A stretch of 64,000 bases of DNA from Pseudomonadota bacterium (GTDB lineage: Bacteria; Desulfobacterota; Syntrophorhabdia; Syntrophorhabdales; Syntrophorhabdaceae), in NCBI GenBank assembly GCA_026388255.1, contig JAPLKC010000083.1:1-64000 (forward strand), in the 5' to 3' direction. Position 1 is the stretch's first letter, and each line of letters starts with the position of its first letter. The notes under the pieces were generated by a model. That model had not been told where the DNA came from and made no database searches. It saw only the letters and a program-made list of their open reading frames with translations. Both the position numbers and the translations under genes were made by a program. Below, piece after piece: positions 37,233 to 45,686 of this stretch.

Positions 37233-38786
37233 TTATTGTGACAAGACGCTTCCGGCGGTGTATTGATTGCCCTGTTCCATCATAAAAAAAGGCGCATGAT
37301 TTGAAGTGAAAAATTGCGGTTGTCTGCGCATAATTGACTGAACTGCAGGATCTCTTTTAAACTCTCTATCAAGGAATTCCCGTACCTGTCGCCTCCCCCA
37401 TCCTTCAGGATGTCTGAAATCAGTATAGAGCGACAGATCTCCTTCATAAAAGGCAACAGTATCAACTTCTCTTACCTCAGGACTGTTCACCGGGAGATTG
37501 AATACAGCAAGGTTTAAGAAATCAATATAATCGCTATGGGCGGCAACGAAAGAAAGGGTATTTCTTGCCTCCTCTATCGTTTCAGACGGAGTTCCAAAAA
37601 GGAGGTAGATATATGTGGAAATACCTGCTTCCTTTATTGCTTTAAGTGCTTTAGAAGCAGTTTTTACATCACAGCCTTTATTCATGTAGTCAAGCACGCG
37701 TTGATCGCCTGATTCAAGGCCGAGCTTCAACATTACACAACCTGAATCTTTAAGCGCCCGGCAAAAATCAGTATCTGTAAAGCAGTCAACCACCCTTGCG
37801 AAGCCATACCATGGAGCCCCGGGAGGACGTTCAACGATTTTTCTCATCATCACCGGACTAATTGCATTATCAGTAAGGTGAATCAAAACCGGACTAAATT
37901 GCCTGACAAGATAAGACAAGTCATCGATCACCGAATCAGGCCGGATTTGTGCATATATGTTTCCTTCCGCTTTTTCCGGGCAGAAGGAACATTGACTCCA
38001 GTAGCATCCTGTTGATGTGCTGAATGGTAAAATAAACCCTGGGGAGAGATAGTCTTTTACAGGAAGCAAGTCGTAAGATGGCCTGTAATCTCCTTTTTTC
38101 AATGCCTTCTTGCCGAAGATTTCAAGAAGTGGTATTTCCCCCGGCCCGGAAATACAATGGTCCAAAATACCTCCGAAGGGATTCTTCCACCCCGGATTTC
38201 TCATCCAGGAGGTGATAAGACCTCCGCCTCCAATCAACTTTACATGAGGAAACTCGCGTTTTAAAAAACCGATCATAGCAAAAGCAGTCAATGCCTGGCT
38301 GAGATAATTGATTGAAAAGCCTGCGGTTCCTATGCGCTCGCTTTTAACAAGCTCGGGCAAGCGCGTTGAAAAATATGGAAAAAAGGGATTTTCTTCAGGG
38401 TGTTCCGCTGCATACATCAGGTTGCTGCTTTTTAGAGGGGATAGGTTCGGATGATAATAATCGGCAAGACTCAACCGCGTCCCGCTTCCGGCAGAGGCGT
38501 ATTCCAGTATACGGTTTACATCCATAGCGGCCCGCTTGTACCGGTCAATATTCCTATAGATATCCCGGCCTTTAAGGGCATCGAGGTTGTGAGAGAGGTG
38601 GCGGAAAGCACGACGGGTCCATGTATCAGCCGGTTCCGGGGCATTATTTAAAAGATAGCATATGCCTTCTATATTTGCATCAATTATATGATGCCTGATA
38701 TTGGCGGCACGGAGCGCTCCTGAAAGTTTCCCAATACCTGCAGGGGGCTCACTGGGCTTAACGATAGGCGGATTTATCAGAATCAC
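37233..38786 (-). CDS. B12-binding-type radical SAM protein
   Basis: A 517-residue radical SAM enzyme with an N-terminal cobalamin-binding-like region (MILINPPIVKPSEPPAGIGKL and later GFSINYLSQAL, VKLIGGGGLIT). The cluster motif is CYWSQCSFC (about residues 258-266), a CX4CX2C spacing also seen in some B12-type radical SAM proteins instead of the usual CX3CX2C. Further on come LKLGLESGDQRVL and YLLFGTPSET. Product unknown; such enzymes methylate or rearrange unactivated carbons. Start is GTG 38786. A 47-codon frame overlaps its 5' end. Confidence 0.82.
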   Translation of the reverse strand: MILINPPIVKPSEPPAGIGKLSGALRAANIRHHIIDANIEGICYLLNNAPEPADTWTRRAFRHLSHNLDALKGRDIYRNIDRYKRAAMDVNRILEYASAGSGTRLSLADYYHPNLSPLKSSNLMYAAEHPEENPFFPYFSTRLPELVKSERIGTAGFSINYLSQALTAFAMIGFLKREFPHVKLIGGGGLITSWMRNPGWKNPFGGILDHCISGPGEIPLLEIFGKKALKKGDYRPSYDLLPVKDYLSPGFILPFSTSTGCYWSQCSFCPEKAEGNIYAQIRPDSVIDDLSYLVRQFSPVLIHLTDNAISPVMMRKIVERPPGAPWYGFARVVDCFTDTDFCRALKDSGCVMLKLGLESGDQRVLDYMNKGCDVKTASKALKAIKEAGISTYIYLLFGTPSETIEEARNTLSFVAAHSDYIDFLNLAVFNLPVNSPEVREVDTVAFYEGDLSLYTDFRHPEGWGRRQVREFLDREFKRDPAVQSIMRRQPQFFTSNHAPFFMMEQGNQYTAGSVLSQ

Positions 38787-38901
38787 TTTTTGTATGTTTC
38801 ACTGAATATTTTCCAGAGACAGGTAAATATTCTGTATTTGTATAGTTCATAACAATGGCCTTTTCATCAATCATCCGGAGAACCAAAGCAAAAAAGTTCA
38901 T
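38758..38901 (-). CDS. Possible small ORF overlapping the radical SAM start
   Basis: ATG at 38901 opens 47 codons (MNFFALVLRMIDEKAIVMNY..., ending SDKSAYR) and ends 29 bases inside the radical SAM gene in another frame. AGGAG lies 11 bases upstream, rather far. It could be a leader ORF for translational coupling or a small peptide substrate, but it may be chance. Confidence 0.3.
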   Translation of the reverse strand: MNFFALVLRMIDEKAIVMNYTNTEYLPVSGKYSVKHTKSDSDKSAYR

Positions 38902-38983
38902 GGTCTTTTGATCTCCTGTGGGAGGCACTCAAATAGCCGAGGTATAGCTGCTTTTGAAATAAACCATTAGCGCTGCCAACACA

Positions 38984-39478
38984 TTATTTTACCGTGTTAC
39001 CATTAATTTTTGTTAACATTTCTGCCAGATTTGTAAAATGCTTCCTTTCCTCTTCAATAATGCTGTCTATGGCACCATGATGCCTCTCCGACAGGAATTG
39101 TCTTGTCTCCTGATAATACAAAATCGAATCCAATTCCCGCTGCATGGCAAAACTGATAGCAGACGATATATCGCCCGTATCCGATAATTGCTGATTTGCT
39201 GCATCTTTTGTGAAAACAGCCTTGTTGTCTATGTAGTCCCGCAAATTTGCAATGTATTCCCCTTGAAAGCTTTCAGGGGGCCTATGTTCCCCTATTTTTG
39301 AAAGCATATTCTGGAATGTCTTTTTATGCCCTGTCTCTTCATCGGCAAGGTCGTTAAAAAACTTACGCACACCTTTGTCGCCCGCCTTGAGGGCTGCTTT
39401 TCGATAAAATATTTCGCCATCTTCTTCTATCCTTACTGCAAATTGTAAGATATCGGTTGCCTGTAAAAAAATTTCCAT
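38984..39478 (-). CDS. Ferritin-like / rubrerythrin-type diiron protein without rubredoxin domain
   Basis: A 164-residue four-helix protein. Helix motifs EEDGEIFYRKAA, LADEETGHKKTF (ExxH), RELDSILYYQE and IIEEERKHFTNL (EExxH) supply the six carboxylate/His ligands of a diiron site. The C-terminal rubredoxin CxxC pairs of true rubrerythrin are missing. In anaerobes such proteins help remove peroxide or store iron. GGAGAAC precedes the ATG. It is a single gene. Confidence 0.82.
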   Translation of the reverse strand: MEIFLQATDILQFAVRIEEDGEIFYRKAALKAGDKGVRKFFNDLADEETGHKKTFQNMLSKIGEHRPPESFQGEYIANLRDYIDNKAVFTKDAANQQLSDTGDISSAISFAMQRELDSILYYQETRQFLSERHHGAIDSIIEEERKHFTNLAEMLTKINGNTVK

Positions 39479-39785
39479 TATTGTTCTCCTTAACTAAAAT
39501 TAATCGGCCTTTGATGAGTTTATAAAAAGGTTTGTTTCTTGTCAATACATACTCAATAATAAAAAAACGGGGTTTCCGAATCAGGTCGGGATATTTCTTT
39601 CACGCTACCTGATTTTTGTTATTGACAATACGTAAGAGTATGAACTCAAGAACTCAAACTGTTTTATGCGCAACGACTTAAAAATTCAGGCAAAACTCCA
39701 ATTAAATAATTCTTGAAATGTTTAAGAAATTAAAGGATAATTAAAAGGGCTGCTTAACATATCCTGTTTTAAGGAGAAGGGGGCT
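39479..39785. other. Divergent intergenic region
   Basis: 307 bases between two divergent genes, expected to hold both promoters. AATCAGGT (39579-39586) and ACCTGATT (39607-39614) form an 8-bp inverted repeat with a 20-base centre, followed by T-rich sequence. A TTGACA at 39622 has no matching -10. Nothing else seen. Confidence 0.4.
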
Positions 39786-40067
39786 ATGGAAGGTATAAAA
39801 ACTATAGATGATCTGATCAGGGCTAAAAATTTAACCCCTGATGAAATGACACAGTTTAAAGACTTGATTGAAGAATTTAAAGACCGTGAAAAAAGGATCG
39901 CGGAGAATATCAGTACTGCCAAAGCCAATCTAAATCAGCTTATGTGTTCCATCGGGATGCTTGGCGAAAAAACATCTGTTTTAGGGAAGGTATTGCAATC
40001 ACTATTAAATGAAATGGATACTGCCCGGCTTAAGCTTATGCCTGATGAAAATTTCTATCGTGAATAA
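39786..40067 (+). CDS. Small coiled-coil protein, function unknown
   Basis: A 93-residue, largely helical and charged protein (FKDLIEEFKDREKRIAENI...), with one Cys and no signal or membrane segment. AAGGAGAAGGGGG right before the ATG is a strong ribosome binding site, which supports expression. I do not recognise the family. It precedes the yvlD-type gene by 63 bases on the same strand. Confidence 0.65.
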   Translation: MEGIKTIDDLIRAKNLTPDEMTQFKDLIEEFKDREKRIAENISTAKANLNQLMCSIGMLGEKTSVLGKVLQSLLNEMDTARLKLMPDENFYRE

Positions 40068-40130
40068 AAGTATTTTTCAGATTTTCAATAAATAAATTAA
40101 TTTTATGAAAACAGGTTGTATAATTAGGAT

Positions 40131-40478
40131 ATGATGCTGTTCCTTAAATGGCTTATAATGGCCGTATCAATAATCGTAAGCTCTTATCTTATTCCAGGTG
40201 TTAAAGTAAACGGTTTTTTTACCGCTTTATGGGTTGCATTTTTCCTCGGGATTGTCAATGTCCTGATAAAACCAATACTGATATTAATTACCCTGCCGAT
40301 TAATATTTTAACCTTGGGGTTGTTCACATTCGTCATAAATGCCCTGCTGATTTTACTGGCCTCATCGGTCTTAAAAGGGTTTGAAGTAAGTGGCTTCTGG
40401 ATCGCCGTCTTGTTCGGTATTGTGCTGTCACTTATAAATCATGTGATAGGATACTTGTTGGGGACAAAAACAAAATAG
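40131..40478 (+). CDS. YvlD / phage-holin-family-4-like membrane protein
   Basis: A 115-residue protein with four membrane helices. It matches the PF04020 family pattern: WLIMAVSIIVSSYLIPGVKVNGF, ALWVAFFLGIVNVLIKPIL, LPINILTLGLFTFVINALL, GFWIAVLFGIVLSLINHVIG. The holin name is historical; chromosomal members are linked to envelope stress. There are two ATG in a row at the start. Confidence 0.85.
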   Translation: MMLFLKWLIMAVSIIVSSYLIPGVKVNGFFTALWVAFFLGIVNVLIKPILILITLPINILTLGLFTFVINALLILLASSVLKGFEVSGFWIAVLFGIVLSLINHVIGYLLGTKTK

Positions 40479-40511
40479 TTTATCCTGATTTAATAAGATT
40501 AAGGTGGGTCT

Positions 40512-40639
40512 ATGAAGAACTTCATTACGTTTTCGTTTTTTACCTGCTACTTAGCTTCATTGTTGAAAAACCGAATGATGGATACAGTGATCCGGCGCAA
40601 TCAATCAAGGTTGCTGTCAATCAGGCGATCAAGAAATGA
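40512..40639 (+). pseudogene. Small exported peptide gene, apparently frameshifted at its start
   Basis: AAGGTGGG and ATG 40512 open MKN, but the sensible peptide is in another frame: LHYVFVFYLLLSFIVEKPND, then GYSDPAQSIKVAVNQAIKK. It stops at TGA 40637-40639, overlapping the next ATG by four bases. Adding one base after ATGAAGAA would join them into a 42-residue peptide with a hydrophobic N-terminus. The alternative is the intact 43-codon frame from the same ATG (40512-40643), whose sequence looks less protein-like. Confidence 0.4.
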
Positions 40640-41550
40640 TTAAGACTGCCTATATCGATTACCATGCGCTCACCGCCCTTTCCTTAATGCCTTCTTCAGA
40701 AGCCGGGAAACGTTTTCAAGACTCGCAGGCTATGCGTTCTTTGTGGAAAGAGTTCCGGGATGACAAGATAAACTTTGTGACAAGCAAAAAAGACATGGAA
40801 ATGGACATAATCCTCTATCTAAACAGGCATGGCTGTTGCATAACTGATACATTAAGGGCAGAAGATGCGATAGAAGAGTTTGAGAGATCGGGAATAGCAA
40901 ATAAGAACAGTATAAAACAGTATAAGAGAACTCTGCTGTTTTATGAACAGATAGAGGCTCTCCCGCAAGTTTTTGACAGGGATTCGCTTTTTGATTTTTT
41001 CAGGGATGATGTGCTTTGCTACGGGAATAAGAAGGTAATTGCAGATGATGAAATACAGAGCGTTCATGATATTCTTCAGGATTGTTCAAGCGAGTTGCAT
41101 CTATGGTATTCAGACGACCGATGGAAGAACTTGAAATATATTGATTATAAACTCAACCTGGACATACTTGCTTCCGTTTTGAAAAGACATAATTTAGATG
41201 CCGGATTTGAGGGAGACAGGGGCGAAGTGAATAGAAACCTCTTTGGACTGGTGAACAGGGTTATAGGGTTATGCAAAAAAAGTTACTGGAGGCTTCCGGT
41301 AGATATAAACCATGCCGATTTTATCATTAAAACTGTTTTGCAGAAATATAACTATTGTCAGGGAGAAAGAAACACCATGCATATATGTTGTTGTACAAGA
41401 AGCGGGGTAAGCCTTTTTTTAACAAGCGATTACGATTTAATCAGACGGTTTGATGAAAAAAAGCATATATTGCAGAATCATCCTGAATTTTCATCGATAA
41501 ATCTGCTTATGTTAAATCCTCCGGATATGGAAATACAAATAAGGACTTGA
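40636..41550 (+). CDS. Protein of unknown function (PIN-like features)
   Basis: A 304-residue soluble protein. It opens AYIDYHALTAL and near the end has VSLFLTSDYDLIRRF; an early Asp and a late S-D-Y-D-L on a strand end are the kind of marks seen in PIN-like nucleases. The middle is helical, and HICCCTRSGVSL contains three Cys in a row. No family was recognised with confidence. It starts within the stop of the small upstream frame (ATGA), suggesting coupling. Confidence 0.6.
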   Translation: MIKTAYIDYHALTALSLMPSSEAGKRFQDSQAMRSLWKEFRDDKINFVTSKKDMEMDIILYLNRHGCCITDTLRAEDAIEEFERSGIANKNSIKQYKRTLLFYEQIEALPQVFDRDSLFDFFRDDVLCYGNKKVIADDEIQSVHDILQDCSSELHLWYSDDRWKNLKYIDYKLNLDILASVLKRHNLDAGFEGDRGEVNRNLFGLVNRVIGLCKKSYWRLPVDINHADFIIKTVLQKYNYCQGERNTMHICCCTRSGVSLFLTSDYDLIRRFDEKKHILQNHPEFSSINLLMLNPPDMEIQIRT

Positions 41551-41628
41551 CATGCCTATCCCATATGTTGGAACAATATATATACGGCCTATGGCGTAAT
41601 ACAAATTATAATAAGAGGAGGTATGATT

Positions 41629-42282
41629 ATGAAGAAGATCTTTATTGTAATGCTTACATTATTGATCAGTGTTGCATTTGTTTCAGCCGTTTTTGCTCAG
41701 GCTAAGCCTGAAGCGGCGCCTGCAAAAGCTCCGGCAAAAGCTGAGAAAGCGTCGCCTGCTCCTGAAAAAGCAGTTGCTGAGAAACCTGCCGCCGAGAAAG
41801 CAGCCCCGGAAAAAGCGGCAGAACCGGAAAAACCAAAACCGAAACCAAAACCGAAAGGCGTTTTTATCGGCAATGTCTCCGCCGTTGATGCTGCAATGAA
41901 GACAGTTACAGTGGTAAGTAAATGGGGCACCAAGGGTGAACAGGGCTCAGTGACCTTTGCCCTCAACAACGCTTCATTTAAAGGCTACAAGTCTGCTGGA
42001 GATATCCAGGTAGGCGACAAAGCTGCCGTCAAATACACTAAGGACGGTATTGAAGTAAAGAAAATAGCCGGTAAGAAACCGGAAAAGGCAAAAAAAGAAG
42101 CAGCAAAACCCAAAAAGGGCTTCAAGGATGTAGACGCAAATAAAGACGGTAAAATAACGATTGAAGAGTTGGTTATCATTTTTGTCAATATTACACCGGA
42201 ACAGTTTAAACAGTTTGATAAAAACAACGACGGCGCCCTGGACGAAAATGAGTATAAAGATGCTATAAAAGCAATGAAATAA
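41629..42282 (+). CDS. Exported EF-hand protein with Ala/Lys/Pro/Glu-rich linker
   Basis: A 217-residue exported protein. Signal peptide MKKIFIVMLTLLISVAFVSAVFA, a low-complexity linker of about 50 residues made of AKPE words, then a small beta domain (GVFIGNVSAVDAAMKTVTVV ... VGDKAAVKYT), a second basic linker and two calcium-binding EF-hands (DVDANKDGKITIEEL and FDKNNDGALDENEY). Calcium binding is expected; the role is unknown. GAGGAGGT suits ATG 41629, not the ATG at 41623 which touches it. A terminator follows. Confidence 0.75.
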   Translation: MKKIFIVMLTLLISVAFVSAVFAQAKPEAAPAKAPAKAEKASPAPEKAVAEKPAAEKAAPEKAAEPEKPKPKPKPKGVFIGNVSAVDAAMKTVTVVSKWGTKGEQGSVTFALNNASFKGYKSAGDIQVGDKAAVKYTKDGIEVKKIAGKKPEKAKKEAAKPKKGFKDVDANKDGKITIEELVIIFVNITPEQFKQFDKNNDGALDENEYKDAIKAMK

Positions 42283-42304
42283 TCACTTAAAAGTACGGCA
42301 CACT

Positions 42305-42346
42305 AATAACCCACCGCAGATTCCCTGTGGTGGGTTATTTTTTTTT
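42305..42346. terminator. Strong bidirectional terminator
   Basis: AATAACCCACCGCAG (42305-42319), loop ATTCC, CTGTGGTGGGTTATT (42325-42339), then T-rich sequence to 42346. A 15-bp stem with one G-U, between the EF-hand gene and the converging ferredoxin-like gene. Confidence 0.9.
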
Positions 42347-42347
42347 A

Positions 42348-43133
42348 TTACATCTTTTCTTTTTTCAGGATTTTGCCACTGGCGCTTATAACAACGATCT
42401 CCATTGGAATTTTTTCTCCTGAAAGTTCCATTCCCTGACGGACAATTACGGGCAGCTTTGAGCAGCAGGGAACTTCCATTATGAGAACAGTAACGCTCCT
42501 GATGCCTGCATTTTTAAATATTTCTGCAAATTTGTTGATGTATTCTTCGGTATCATCGAATTTAGGACAGCCAATAAGCACTGTCCTGCCTTTCAGGAAG
42601 TCTTTGTGAAAGGCAGGGTAAGCAACAGGCGTACAGTCTGCGGCCACAAGAATATCGGCATTCTTAAGAAACGGGGCAGTTGGAGGGATAAGCTTGATTT
42701 GTACCGGCCAGTGCATGAGGGAGGAATCGGCAACTGTCAATGACGATGGATGGTTGGCAGCTTCACAGGGGGAAGAAAAGATCTGCATGTGGGTGGATGG
42801 GCAGCCGCAGGGGAGAACTTCGGTGTTGAGTGTTGAATTTTGAGTGTTGAGTGTCTCAGCACCGGATATCGGGGTCTGGAAAAATTCTTTGTTTTTGAAA
42901 TGCTGCTCAACTGCTTCAGTATCAAAGGCTTCTGCTTCCCGTTCCACTATCTTCAGAGCACCTTCGGGACACTCTCCAATACAAGCAGCAAGGCCATCAC
43001 AGTAGTTTTCAGATACAAGTGTGGCTTTACCGTTGATAAGTTCTATCGCCCCCTCTGCACAGGCCGAAACACACTGGCCACAACCATTGCAGAGCCCTTC
43101 ATCTATCTCTATTATGTTCCTTTTCATTTTCAT
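42348..43133 (-). CDS. 4Fe-4S ferredoxin-like protein associated with hybrid cluster protein
   Basis: A 261-residue protein. The N-terminal two-cluster ferredoxin domain has CNGCGQCVSACAEGAI and CDGLAACIGECPEGAL. After a linker comes a domain with further Cys (LPCGCPSTH, LIGCPKFDD, VPCCSKLP). Proteins of this kind sit beside hcp in anaerobes and are thought to pass electrons to it. The linker TLNTQNSTLNTE is encoded by an internal DNA repeat. GGGAGGAATGTAG precedes the ATG. It lies 46 bases downstream of hcp, same strand. Confidence 0.88.
   Translation of the reverse strand: MKMKRNIIEIDEGLCNGCGQCVSACAEGAIELINGKATLVSENYCDGLAACIGECPEGALKIVEREAEAFDTEAVEQHFKNKEFFQTPISGAETLNTQNSTLNTEVLPCGCPSTHMQIFSSPCEAANHPSSLTVADSSLMHWPVQIKLIPPTAPFLKNADILVAADCTPVAYPAFHKDFLKGRTVLIGCPKFDDTEEYINKFAEIFKNAGIRSVTVLIMEVPCCSKLPVIVRQGMELSGEKIPMEIVVISASGKILKKEKM
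42824..42854. repeat. Short internal repeat inside the ferredoxin-like gene
   Basis: TGTTGAGTGTTGA (42824-42836) and TGAGTGTTGAGTGT (42841-42854) share the GAGTGTTGA core. They encode a Thr/Asn/Ser linker between the ferredoxin and C-terminal domains. It looks like an in-frame insertion of an intergenic-type repeat. Confidence 0.5.
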
Positions 43134-43179
43134 CTACATTCCTCCCATATCATTTGATACCAAGTTGCCTTTATCATCT

Positions 43180-44808
43180 TCATCCTAATATCGCCTTCAG
43201 ATCTTCATCCGGTGTTGCAATCGGTTTGATGTCAAATGTCCTTATCAACACATCCAGCACATTCGGGGTAACAAAAGCAGGGAGTGTCGGGCCAAGACGG
43301 ATATTTCTGATGCCGAGATAGAATAAAGTCAGCAGGATTGCTACAGCCTTCTGTTCATACCAGGAAAGGATGAACGAGAGAGGCAGGTCGTTTACGCTGA
43401 CATTAAAGGCATTTGAAAGGGCAACTGCAATCTGTATCGCTGAGTATGCATCGTTACACTGCCCGATATCGAGAAGCCTCGGGATGCCGCCAATATCGCC
43501 CAGGTCTTTGTCGAAAAAACGGAACTTGCCGCAAGCAAGGGTCAATACTATACAATCTTTCGGGATTTTTTCCACAAACTCTGTATAATAGTTCCTGCCG
43601 GGTTTTGCCCCATCGCAACCCGCAACAAGGAAGAAATGACGTATGTCTTTGTTTTTGACTGCTTCTATTACCTTGTCTGCTACACTCATAACGGTATTTC
43701 TGGCAAATCCCACCATAACGGACTTACCGTTGGTATCTTCGGCGAATCCTTGCATAGACAGGGCTTTTTCGATAACAGGAGCAAAATTACGGTCAGAGAT
43801 GTGTGCAACACCCGGCCATCCCACCGTGCCAGCAGTAAATATGCTGTCCATATATGTATCCAGCGGTTTCTGAATACAATTTGTAGTCATCAGGATTGCG
43901 CCGGGGAATTGGGCAAAATCTTTATGCTGGTTCTGCCATGCAGTTCCATAATGTCCATAAAAATGAGGATATTTTTTCAGTTCCGGATATCCGTGCGCCG
44001 GGAGCATCTCGCCGTGGGTGTACACAAAGACGCCTTTATCAGCAGTCTGCTTCAGAATATCTTCGAGGTCTTTCAGGTCATGTCCGGAGACGAGGATGGC
44101 CTTGCCTTTCTTTGCGCCAAGGGGCACCTTTGCAGGAACAGGATGCCCGTATGCACCTGTATTTGCGGCATCGAGTATTTCCATGGCTTTTAAATTAATC
44201 TCGCCGCATTTGAGCACAAGGGGCAAAAGATCATTCAGCATGAGATTTTCTTCTGTAAGCGCTGAAAGAGCATTATATGTAAATACGTAGATGGCATCGT
44301 CTTCCCTGCCGAGAAGTTGTGCATGGTAAGCATAGGCAGCAACACCTTTGAGCCCGAAGAGAAGAATATGTTTCAACGAGCGAATATCCTCACTATTGGC
44401 AGGATATGACTCCAACCCGACCTGTTCCCCCTGTTTGATAAGGCCCTCAAGGGTGGTTTCGGGCTTAAATTTTGTCTTTGTTTCTATTGGGTCAATATTC
44501 ACTCCTGTTGCCTTAACCTTTTCCTTTAAAGCATCCCTTAATGAAACGCTACGGTTGATCAACACTATAAAACGTTCCGGATCAAAGTCTACATTAGTCA
44601 AAGTTGAAAAAAGGGCTTCGAGGGTAAATATATCGGTCTCCTGGTCTATAATACCCACCCCTCTGGCGGCAATTGCATAGTACGAGAGTTCTATAATCGT
44701 ATAAACGAGAAGATCCTGAAGAGCTGCAACATCGGGCTGTTTACCACATACACCGGCCTTTGTGCATCCCTCGCCTTTTGCCGTTTGTTCACATTGATAA
44801 CAAAACAT
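43180..44808 (-). CDS. hcp: Hybrid cluster protein (hydroxylamine reductase / NO-detoxification)
   Basis: A 542-residue class I Hcp. The N-terminal [4Fe-4S] motif is C3-x2-C6-x8-C15-x5-C21. The hybrid-cluster ligands are visible around VSGHDLKDLE, THGEMLPAHGYPELK, TTNCIQKP, VAGCDGAKPGR, LTLACGKFRF and DIGQCNDAYS. It reduces hydroxylamine in vitro and is tied to nitric-oxide defence in vivo. AAAGGAGGT precedes the ATG. An FNR-like site lies about 130 bases upstream, and the ferredoxin-like gene follows. Confidence 0.96.
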   Translation of the reverse strand: MFCYQCEQTAKGEGCTKAGVCGKQPDVAALQDLLVYTIIELSYYAIAARGVGIIDQETDIFTLEALFSTLTNVDFDPERFIVLINRSVSLRDALKEKVKATGVNIDPIETKTKFKPETTLEGLIKQGEQVGLESYPANSEDIRSLKHILLFGLKGVAAYAYHAQLLGREDDAIYVFTYNALSALTEENLMLNDLLPLVLKCGEINLKAMEILDAANTGAYGHPVPAKVPLGAKKGKAILVSGHDLKDLEDILKQTADKGVFVYTHGEMLPAHGYPELKKYPHFYGHYGTAWQNQHKDFAQFPGAILMTTNCIQKPLDTYMDSIFTAGTVGWPGVAHISDRNFAPVIEKALSMQGFAEDTNGKSVMVGFARNTVMSVADKVIEAVKNKDIRHFFLVAGCDGAKPGRNYYTEFVEKIPKDCIVLTLACGKFRFFDKDLGDIGGIPRLLDIGQCNDAYSAIQIAVALSNAFNVSVNDLPLSFILSWYEQKAVAILLTLFYLGIRNIRLGPTLPAFVTPNVLDVLIRTFDIKPIATPDEDLKAILG

Positions 44809-45157
44809 ATAAACCTCCTTTTGGATTAAGCGACAGGTGCTGAGTTTTTAGTTTTAAGTAAAAATCAAAACCAATCACTTATATTATTGTTATACACAAT
44901 ATATTGCAGATTTGCGGGACAATCCTTGACTTAGATCAAAAATAAGGGAAATATGACAAATTAAGGATTGAAACTCACTGTAGCAGAGCTGTGAGGGATC
45001 TGTCGATCGAAGGATCATCTGACACCCGCAAATTTGCTTGACATCATCTTTAAACAGGAGGAAAATAGGGAAATCTTAATACGTTAATAATTAGATTTTC
45101 AGATATTGACGGCTTAATAAATTGGCATAACTTTAAGGTATGATAAGAGGAGGAAAA
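44809..45157. other. Divergent regulatory region hcp / FMN-binding protein
   Basis: 349 bases between divergent genes. It holds an FNR-like palindrome (44936-44949) and should contain both promoters. The remainder shows no gene; GATCGAAGGATC at 45005-45016 is a small unexplained near-palindrome. Confidence 0.45.
44936..44949. promoter_or_regulatory. FNR/CRP-family operator
   Basis: TTGACTTAGATCAA matches the FNR consensus TTGAT-N4-ATCAA at 9 of 10 fixed positions. It fits anaerobic or NO-responsive control of hcp by a CRP/FNR-family factor (HcpR or NNR type); the regulator gene is not present. Confidence 0.6.
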
Positions 45158-45568
45158 ATGACTAAAGAAGAAATAATCAGCTTTGTGAACGCAAACCCGG
45201 TCTGCTACCTTGCTACGGTTGAAGGCAACTCACCACATGTCCGTGCCATGGGGATGTATAAGGCTGACGAAAGAGGAATCATTCTTCAAACGGGCACAAT
45301 TAAGGGTATGTACAGGGAGATTGCCCAAAATCCGAAAATTGAGCTGTGTTTTAACGGAGGAGAGAAAGTTGTGCGTGTAAGCGGGACTGCCGAGTTTATA
45401 GAGGATCAGGATCTCAAAGAGGAAATTATAAAGGCACGGCTTTTCCTGAAACCATTAGTGGATACTCAGGGCTATGATGTCATAAAAGTTTTTCGTGTTA
45501 CTAATGCTGTGGCTACTGTCTGGACAATGGCTGCCAATCTCGAACCCATGGAATTTATTAAGCTGTAG
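45158..45568 (+). CDS. Pyridoxamine 5'-phosphate oxidase-like FMN-binding protein
   Basis: A 136-residue split-barrel flavoprotein: FVNANPVCYLATVEGNSPHVRAMG, LQTGTIKGMYREIAQNPKIELCF, VVRVSGTAEFI. It resembles the small PNPOx-like family of FMN/F420-type redox proteins; the substrate is unknown. ATG 45158 follows AGAGGAGG; a longer frame from 45140 begins within that site. It is divergent from hcp and may share its control region. Confidence 0.82.
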   Translation: MTKEEIISFVNANPVCYLATVEGNSPHVRAMGMYKADERGIILQTGTIKGMYREIAQNPKIELCFNGGEKVVRVSGTAEFIEDQDLKEEIIKARLFLKPLVDTQGYDVIKVFRVTNAVATVWTMAANLEPMEFIKL

Positions 45569-45686
45569 CAAGTATCGTTAGATACCCATGGGTAAGTCCG
45601 TGGCATTACAAATACACGCGTTTTGTGAACAACCGCATTCACTCACGTTTAAAAACGTGGTTTCTGTATAAAACTTCAGGCATGTC

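Noticed and set aside
45584-45659. Palindrome ACCCATGGGT and hairpin CACGTTTAAAAACGTG considered as an IS200/IS605-type end
   Set aside because: No transposase or second end is nearby and the hairpin lacks a U tract; left as unexplained intergenic sequence.
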